A DNA stretch of 25,949 nt, taken from a virus. Position 1 is the stretch's first letter, and every line of letters starts with the position of its first letter. The position numbers and the translations under genes were made by a program. The DNA lies in the IMG/VR virus record IMGVR_UViG_3300042673_000265, positions 1 to 25,949 of that record. One strand, written 5' to 3'. Shown one piece after another: positions 21,355-25,949 of the stretch. The notes beneath the pieces are model-generated. The model was not told the origin of the DNA and searched no databases. It saw only the letters and a program-made list of their open reading frames with translations.

Positions 21355-22320
21355 TTATTTTCTCCTGACCGCACCGCTGGCCTGTGATATCTTTGATGTG
21401 GTCAGATCGCCAGAGCGTTTTAGTTCTGCCCAACTCACATGAGAAACATTGACATCATCTGATATGATGTCGTCGAATCCAATCAATTCAAATCCATGCT
21501 TGGAATATATTTTTTCTAAGAGTAGCGGAGTGCACCAGCTGGCAGAATTTGAATCAGCTGATCTCGCTGACATTACTAGGTCACAATTATTATATGTGAA
21601 TAATAGGGTTCCGCCTGGTCTTAAAAGTCTCATCATCTGCTGTAGATAGAGATCAATAACATCAACGGATAAATGGTTGAAAAAATCCCAACAGAATATC
21701 AAGTTGAACTGTGCTTGGGGCAACGTTGACAGATCTCTTTTGTCGTTAAGTTCATATAATTGAACTCTTTTCTGATATATTTCTGGAAATGATTGTAGTG
21801 ACTCTTGCAATATTTCGATACTCGGCCCCATTAAGTACAAGGGATCACTGGCCACCATGAGGCTGATCCAGCCATCGATATTAGAAGGATTTATCTCCGC
21901 AGGAGGAAAAAGTCTAGTGTTTATCTGGAGTCCGGGATATCTGACCTGGCTAATCTTGCTGATTTTATTATTAAAAATAGTTCTAACAATTTCGTTAGTT
22001 GGTAAGTGACTTACTATAGTAGATTCTTTAAACACGTCGCTAGTAACACTTTTTGATTCTAGTATGTTAGAAATATTATGATCGATACTATCGATAATCC
22101 TTCCGACTTCGGCGATAATATCTTTATTTTTTTGATCTATGTCACTGTAGATTGATCTGATTTGATCGATACGTCCATGATATTCATTGAGATCAAATCT
22201 TGATATCAGTGATTCGATCAATTGACTCTTAGAATATATGGTATCATCGATCGATAACTTAGGAATAATCTCTTTGAGCTTATTTTTATGTTCTACTAGA
22301 GTAGCGAGATCAGTCATCAT
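21355..22320 (-). CDS. SAM-dependent class I methyltransferase-like protein
   Basis: A 321-residue protein with two parts. Residues 1-100 are helical, with coiled-coil character (repeated Ile/Leu at heptad spacing around DQIRSIYSDIDQKNKDII). Residues about 155-300 look like a class I methyltransferase: VQLYELNDKRDLSTLP (acidic end of strand 2), FNLIFCWDFFNHLS (strand 4) and MMRLLRPGGTLLFTYNN, the typical post-motif with PGG. A clear GxGxG motif I is not visible, and the stretch SDPLYLMGPS near 173-182 may take its place, so activity is uncertain. The ATG overlaps the DNA polymerase stop by four bases. The substrate is unknown; no DNA-methylase DPPY or PC motif is seen. Confidence 0.7.
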   Translation of the reverse strand: MMTDLATLVEHKNKLKEIIPKLSIDDTIYSKSQLIESLISRFDLNEYHGRIDQIRSIYSDIDQKNKDIIAEVGRIIDSIDHNISNILESKSVTSDVFKESTIVSHLPTNEIVRTIFNNKISKISQVRYPGLQINTRLFPPAEINPSNIDGWISLMVASDPLYLMGPSIEILQESLQSFPEIYQKRVQLYELNDKRDLSTLPQAQFNLIFCWDFFNHLSVDVIDLYLQQMMRLLRPGGTLLFTYNNCDLVMSARSADSNSASWCTPLLLEKIYSKHGFELIGFDDIISDDVNVSHVSWAELKRSGDLTTSKISQASGAVRRK

Positions 22321-24974
22321 TCAAACGTAAACAAGTTATCAAATGTTGTGGCGATCTGAGTGTTTTCGGCGATTTGCCATTTCAACACACCTAGTAAGTT
22401 TTCTACCTTTTGATCAACAATGCCAGTTTCCATACTAGCATCATCAAACGGTAATTCTTTAAACCACGCTGGAATGTGTGTTTCATCTGTTGGATACCCA
22501 ATTGACGTATAGCCCAATGGATTGTCTTTTAACTTACATACTACAGTTTTCATACCATCGACGATACTCATGCTGTATTGATCACCCATCATGCGTTTCA
22601 AGTTGTTCCAATTCATGGCCGCCCGCACATGTCCTGGCATGTTGGCTTTGCCTAGACGTTCTTCTTCTTTGCTATACTTGGTTAGATTGTTTACACGTTT
22701 AGGTGTACCTTTTTCCCAGGCTGGACGCTCTGTAAAGATCAATTTGAAGTCACGCACTTTGTCAATTATCGCTTCACGACCTGTACCTGTCAACACAGAT
22801 AATAAGACGTCACTTAAGAAGTCTTGGATAACTTTAGGGGTATCTGATCTCTTTAAGTCTAAGCCCATGGCTTTTACTTTACCAGGTGTACCATGTGTGT
22901 CTAAACGATGGCCTTCCATATCATAGATCAATATGGCATAGCGTTTCTTTTTAATAAACAGGCCTTTAAGTGATACACTTTCTCGCCCACCTTTGATCAG
23001 TTCGCCTTGACGACGGGGAGTATGGAAAGCCCGTTCACAGAATGCTGGAAAACTCTCATTGACCTGATCGGCGATGCTGTCATACAGGCCTACTGCTATG
23101 TCTTTGTTCCATTCCATCTTACCTGCTAGAACGTCTGCACGTACCATTGGATACGCACTGAAATAACAAGAGTCTGTATCACCATAGATGATCGCTTCAC
23201 CGGTATGATCATATACGCCAGTGATACACTCATTAATATAGGCATCCATGTGACGAGCAATGGTTCTGCCAGTTAGTGTAGTTGATTGTCCGATACGTTT
23301 GTCAAAGAAACGACATCCTGGATTCAAAATAGCACCATATAGACTGTTCAAGTTAATTTTTTTAACCAACTGACGCTTGTCCCAGAACGCTGTATCTTCA
23401 TCAGTTGTAGCTTCTTTCTTTTTAGCCTGCATGTCTTGACGTTCAGCATACCAACGCTCTAGCAAGCCTGGGATAACACCTTTGCGTTCATTATTGAAAA
23501 TAGTACCATTGGCACTAAGTATCCAAGGTTTATTACTGTCAAAGATCAATCGCCAAACATCTGCGGCACTTAGGACATCACTAGTGCCATTAGCCCAATC
23601 GATAGTAATCTCAGTACCCACTTCACCGTTCATCACTGCGGTGTATTCTAAACTGCCGAACAAGTTTTCCCATGCGTCAGCAAAACTACTACCTGCTGTT
23701 TGTTTTTCTTTGATATAGTGTTCAGTCATAGTCTGACGTAGTTGTCCTACGATAGTTTCTGGACCCATGTTAAGTGCGCGAATAGCACTTGGATACAGTG
23801 AGTTAATGTCAATAGCGCCAATGTAGTCATGCATGCCTGCTTTAGGAGTCGCTACATACGCACCTGCGGCCTGTGTATCAAACTGTTCATCACGATTACG
23901 ATTTGGCACAACCATACCCAGTTGATGTGCTTCATTGATAATAGCCTGTTCTGTAACTGCTACAGCACCCATGGTAGTTTGCAGTAGCACAGTGTTGTCA
24001 TGCGCTAGTTCGTTGGCTAGATCTAAGAAGCGTAGTTTGGTATCTAGTTTGTGTAACAAGGCAGTGTCTTGGCGATTGTATTCGATAAACTTGGCAAAGT
24101 CTTTGTTGTACAGTTGATCCAAGGTACCTTCGTACTGTGTTTTACTTTCGCCTAGTTCATATTCTGAAATAGCATCTAATGAATAGCTATGGCGTTCTTC
24201 ATAGGTATATTTGCGATACAGTTGCATATAGTCCATGTGTACACGACCAATAAGATCAAATGTCATGTTAGCTGCACCAAAGCGTTCAAACTCACGCTGT
24301 TTAGGGAACTGTCCCCATAAACAGAATCTGCGTGTGTCATCTTTGCTTAGGACACGATTGGTACGCTGCACCATATATGGAATATCAAAGCCCTCTGAGT
24401 TCCAACCTGATAATATGTCTGCGTCATCGATCAAGTCCAAGAATGTTTTAAGCAGGTCTTCTTCACGTTCCATCAAGAAACAATTATCATAATTTTTAGC
24501 AATCTCTTCAGCAGTTTCCCAACTCATGCTCTTAGGTGGGATAACCATGGTAACCAGTTTGTCTAACCAATCTAGATATACTGATACTGCGGTTATGGGA
24601 TTAAATGGGTCTTCTGGACGACTGAATCCTCTGACAGGGTCAAAGTCAACCTCAATGTCGAAGAATGCTGTCTGTAGTTTGGGGGATTTCTGTCCTAGAT
24701 AGTTATCTTCAAGACAACGAAACACAGGGTTGATATCACTTTCCCAGATGCGTTTGCCTGAATTGATTTTAACTTCTTTGTGGAACTCTTTGCCTACACG
24801 GGTACTAAATTTTGTTACAGGGGTATCATAGATAGTGCGAAACTTACCACGAGGATCATCGTAGTAAAATGTATAGTTGGCGGGATATTCTTTATATTCT
24901 CTTTGTCCATTTACACGCTCAACGATGTAAATACGATCTTTTGTTCTGTCGAACAATGCGTCTACATAACTCAT
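22317..24974 (-). CDS. Family B DNA polymerase (T4 gp43-like)
   Basis: An 885-residue replicative polymerase, near the length of T4 gp43 (898 aa). Exo I is FFDIEVDF, with Asp106 and Glu108. Exo III appears around EYNRQDTALLHKL. Polymerase motif A is DINSLYPS (near 390), motif B KKINLNSLYGA (near 540-550), and motif C YGDTDS (near 596). FIKKKRYAIL is the conserved KKRY block. The chain is uninterrupted, with no intein or split. The C-terminus (LFTFE) may hold the clamp-binding peptide. It is translated from an AAGGA site six bases before ATG, immediately downstream of a hairpin that resembles the T4 gene 43 autoregulatory operator. It is coupled to the methyltransferase by a four-base overlap. 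Confidence 0.97.
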   Translation of the reverse strand: MSYVDALFDRTKDRIYIVERVNGQREYKEYPANYTFYYDDPRGKFRTIYDTPVTKFSTRVGKEFHKEVKINSGKRIWESDINPVFRCLEDNYLGQKSPKLQTAFFDIEVDFDPVRGFSRPEDPFNPITAVSVYLDWLDKLVTMVIPPKSMSWETAEEIAKNYDNCFLMEREEDLLKTFLDLIDDADILSGWNSEGFDIPYMVQRTNRVLSKDDTRRFCLWGQFPKQREFERFGAANMTFDLIGRVHMDYMQLYRKYTYEERHSYSLDAISEYELGESKTQYEGTLDQLYNKDFAKFIEYNRQDTALLHKLDTKLRFLDLANELAHDNTVLLQTTMGAVAVTEQAIINEAHQLGMVVPNRNRDEQFDTQAAGAYVATPKAGMHDYIGAIDINSLYPSAIRALNMGPETIVGQLRQTMTEHYIKEKQTAGSSFADAWENLFGSLEYTAVMNGEVGTEITIDWANGTSDVLSAADVWRLIFDSNKPWILSANGTIFNNERKGVIPGLLERWYAERQDMQAKKKEATTDEDTAFWDKRQLVKKINLNSLYGAILNPGCRFFDKRIGQSTTLTGRTIARHMDAYINECITGVYDHTGEAIIYGDTDSCYFSAYPMVRADVLAGKMEWNKDIAVGLYDSIADQVNESFPAFCERAFHTPRRQGELIKGGRESVSLKGLFIKKKRYAILIYDMEGHRLDTHGTPGKVKAMGLDLKRSDTPKVIQDFLSDVLLSVLTGTGREAIIDKVRDFKLIFTERPAWEKGTPKRVNNLTKYSKEEERLGKANMPGHVRAAMNWNNLKRMMGDQYSMSIVDGMKTVVCKLKDNPLGYTSIGYPTDETHIPAWFKELPFDDASMETGIVDQKVENLLGVLKWQIAENTQIATTFDNLFTFE

Positions 24975-24986
24975 CTTTTTCCTTTT

Positions 24987-25008
24987 TGTGCGACTTATAG
25001 CTCACACA
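24987..25008 (-). promoter_or_regulatory. Leader hairpin just before the polymerase ribosome site (possible gp43 operator)
   Basis: On the minus strand, TGTGTGA (25008-25002) pairs with TCGCACA (24993-24987), seven pairs including one G-U, around the eight-base loop GCTATAAG. The helix ends right before the AAAAAGGA ribosome site. In T4, gp43 represses its own translation by binding a hairpin with a short stem and an eight-base loop in this position. Confidence 0.6.
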
Positions 25009-25042
25009 CACTCTACATGCCCAAAGTGGGCGTTAATATATA

Positions 25043-25071
25043 ATTATAACTTAAATCTATGGAATGGACAA
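25043..25071 (-). promoter_or_regulatory. Sigma70-type promoter of the DNA polymerase gene
   Basis: Minus strand: TTGTCC at 25071-25066, 17-base spacer, perfect TATAAT at 25048-25043. Transcription would start near 25036, giving a leader of about 62 bases that contains two small hairpins. Confidence 0.7.
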
Positions 25072-25085
25072 CGTATTTTGATAGA

Positions 25086-25877
25086 TTAATGCTTTCTTTT
25101 TATTTCTAATAGACCAAACTTTTCAAAGATTTTAGCATATAAGTAGCCCAAGTCTATCTCCCACCATCGATGAGAAAAACTGCCACCACCGGGCCTAGTT
25201 GTATGATTTGAATGAAACTCTTCTCCGCAATGTAGTATGCCGATCGGAAAATAATTTACTGCATGTTTCGTATCTAGATACCCAAATCCGTGATTCGGGC
25301 TAGTATAATCTATCGCTTTACATGTTCCGATTCCGTGGAACATAAAAACCACTACCCACGGATGCCAATATTTCTCTAATAAATACCACAACACACCTGA
25401 TAGGAATCCAGCTAATGGACCAAACAATATCCAACCAACTATTCCCACTAACCATATTCCAAGGTATCTATTTTCTTTAAAGAAATTCTCTAAGTGATCA
25501 TCAAAATCCTGATATGGATTTGGGTGAGCATTCTTCCATTCCTGAGGAACGAACCATGCATCACCTTCCTCTGGTATTCGATTAATGTGGGTTATTTGCT
25601 TAAAAGTAAATCTTCTTGGACTGTTTGAATCTATATCAGTGTCACCAAACTGATGGTGAAAATTATGTGCGAACCAAGCTTCTGTTTTCCAACCAGGCCA
25701 CCATGATAGACCTAACCATAATATGATTCTGCAAAACTTTTCAAATTTATGAGACAGCACTCTCATAGACCGATGAGTAATATCTCTATGGAAGTAGATG
25801 GTGTATATCATCCAAAAGATATGTCTGAGAAATATAATATATATAGGAAACCAATACCAATAAAATAATCCGCTCAT
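25086..25877 (-). CDS. Fatty acid desaturase (delta-9-type, membrane di-iron)
   Basis: A 263-residue integral membrane desaturase that would introduce a double bond into acyl chains. Histidine box 1 is HRDITH (30-35), box 2 HNFHH (71-75), and box 3 FHSNHT (221-226). Bacterial relatives usually read HNNHH in box 3, so the last His is Thr here. Further His residues at 172, 181, 196 and 205 could complete the di-iron site. Hydrophobic segments lie near 5-29, 50-62, 138-165 and 172-186. The length is close to that of short bacterial acyl-lipid desaturases (about 260-300). It has its own promoter and lies 111 bases before the polymerase gene. Presumably it changes host membrane lipids during infection; that it is active is not certain. 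Confidence 0.85.
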   Translation of the reverse strand: MSGLFYWYWFPIYIIFLRHIFWMIYTIYFHRDITHRSMRVLSHKFEKFCRIILWLGLSWWPGWKTEAWFAHNFHHQFGDTDIDSNSPRRFTFKQITHINRIPEEGDAWFVPQEWKNAHPNPYQDFDDHLENFFKENRYLGIWLVGIVGWILFGPLAGFLSGVLWYLLEKYWHPWVVVFMFHGIGTCKAIDYTSPNHGFGYLDTKHAVNYFPIGILHCGEEFHSNHTTRPGGGSFSHRWWEIDLGYLYAKIFEKFGLLEIKRKH

Positions 25878-25905
25878 ATCTCTATTTATTAATTATATTC
25901 TATTA

Positions 25906-25934
25906 ATTATACAGCAATCTTCCATAACCCACAA
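25906..25934 (-). promoter_or_regulatory. Possible promoter of the desaturase gene
   Basis: Minus strand: TTGTGG at 25934-25929, 17-base spacer, TATAAT at 25911-25906. The -10 box is perfect, but the -35 box matches at only three of six positions. No Shine-Dalgarno sequence is seen before the ATG at 25877, apart from a GAGAT four bases away. Confidence 0.5.
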
Positions 25935-25949
25935 GATCAACTAAGAAAA

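Noticed and set aside
25019-25031. Hairpin GCCCA-AAG-TGGGC in the polymerase leader as a terminator
   Set aside because: No T-run follows on either strand, and it lies just after the predicted transcription start. The three-base loop and five-pair stem may be chance.
1-25949. QueC (7-cyano-7-deazaguanine synthase), tRNA genes, CRISPR arrays and mobile elements
   Set aside because: I looked for the SGGxDS PP-loop motif of QueC, cloverleaf-like segments, regular spaced repeats and transposase motifs and found none. The gaps between genes are too short to hide them, with the longest at 131 bases.

Overview
All 30 genes I can support lie on the minus strand, so transcription runs from right to left. 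The set points to a large tailed phage of the T4-like (myovirus) replication type, probably marine. It has a family B DNA polymerase of T4 gp43 size and motifs, a gp45-like sliding clamp, a FEN/RNase H-type 5'-3' exonuclease and a DEDDh 3'-5' exonuclease. Around these sit many metabolic and modification genes of the kind seen in T4-like phages of marine bacteria. The DNA is AT-rich by eye. I see no structural genes, tRNA genes, integrase, insertion sequence or CRISPR array. The host cannot be named from this window; no photosystem genes are present.

Layout, right to left (direction of transcription). (1) 25877-22317: a fatty acid desaturase with its own promoter, then DNA polymerase behind a promoter and a leader hairpin that resembles the T4 gene 43 translational operator, then a coupled methyltransferase. 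(2) 21291-9488: a clamp promoter followed by 14 tightly packed genes, mostly with ATGA-type overlaps. They are the sliding clamp, a DpdA-like DNA transglycosylase, a twitch-type radical SAM protein, a small coiled-coil protein, an unknown, a SPASM-type radical SAM protein, a QueD-like protein, a small unknown, a GT-B glycosyltransferase, a half-size DegT aminotransferase-like protein, a 2OG-Fe(II) oxygenase-like protein, an extended-SDR epimerase, a B12-type radical SAM protein, and a 2OG oxygenase fused to a carbohydrate-cluster domain. (3) 9397-4038: a near-perfect sigma70 promoter, then FolE, an NTF2-like protein, an unknown, a phosphoribosyltransferase, a fucosyltransferase-like protein and, after a 131-base gap, a second B12-type radical SAM protein. 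(4) 3974-290: a promoter, then QueE, a DUF2061 membrane protein, an unknown, an SGNH-hydrolase-like protein and the two exonucleases. (5) A last promoter at 265-293 reads into a small gene at 259-17.

How the genes fit together: FolE, QueD and QueE make 7-carboxy-7-deazaguanine (CDG) from GTP, and DpdA can exchange guanine in DNA for a 7-deazaguanine. This is the known phage anti-restriction DNA modification route. QueC is not in the window, so the inserted base could be CDG itself, or preQ0 if the host or another part of the genome supplies QueC. What stands out is that the pathway is interleaved with four more radical SAM proteins (five in all), two 2OG-oxygenase-type proteins, glycosyltransferases and sugar-type enzymes. 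These may build a further, undescribed decoration of the DNA base, or a separate phage glycan/small-molecule pathway. The sequence alone does not decide between these.
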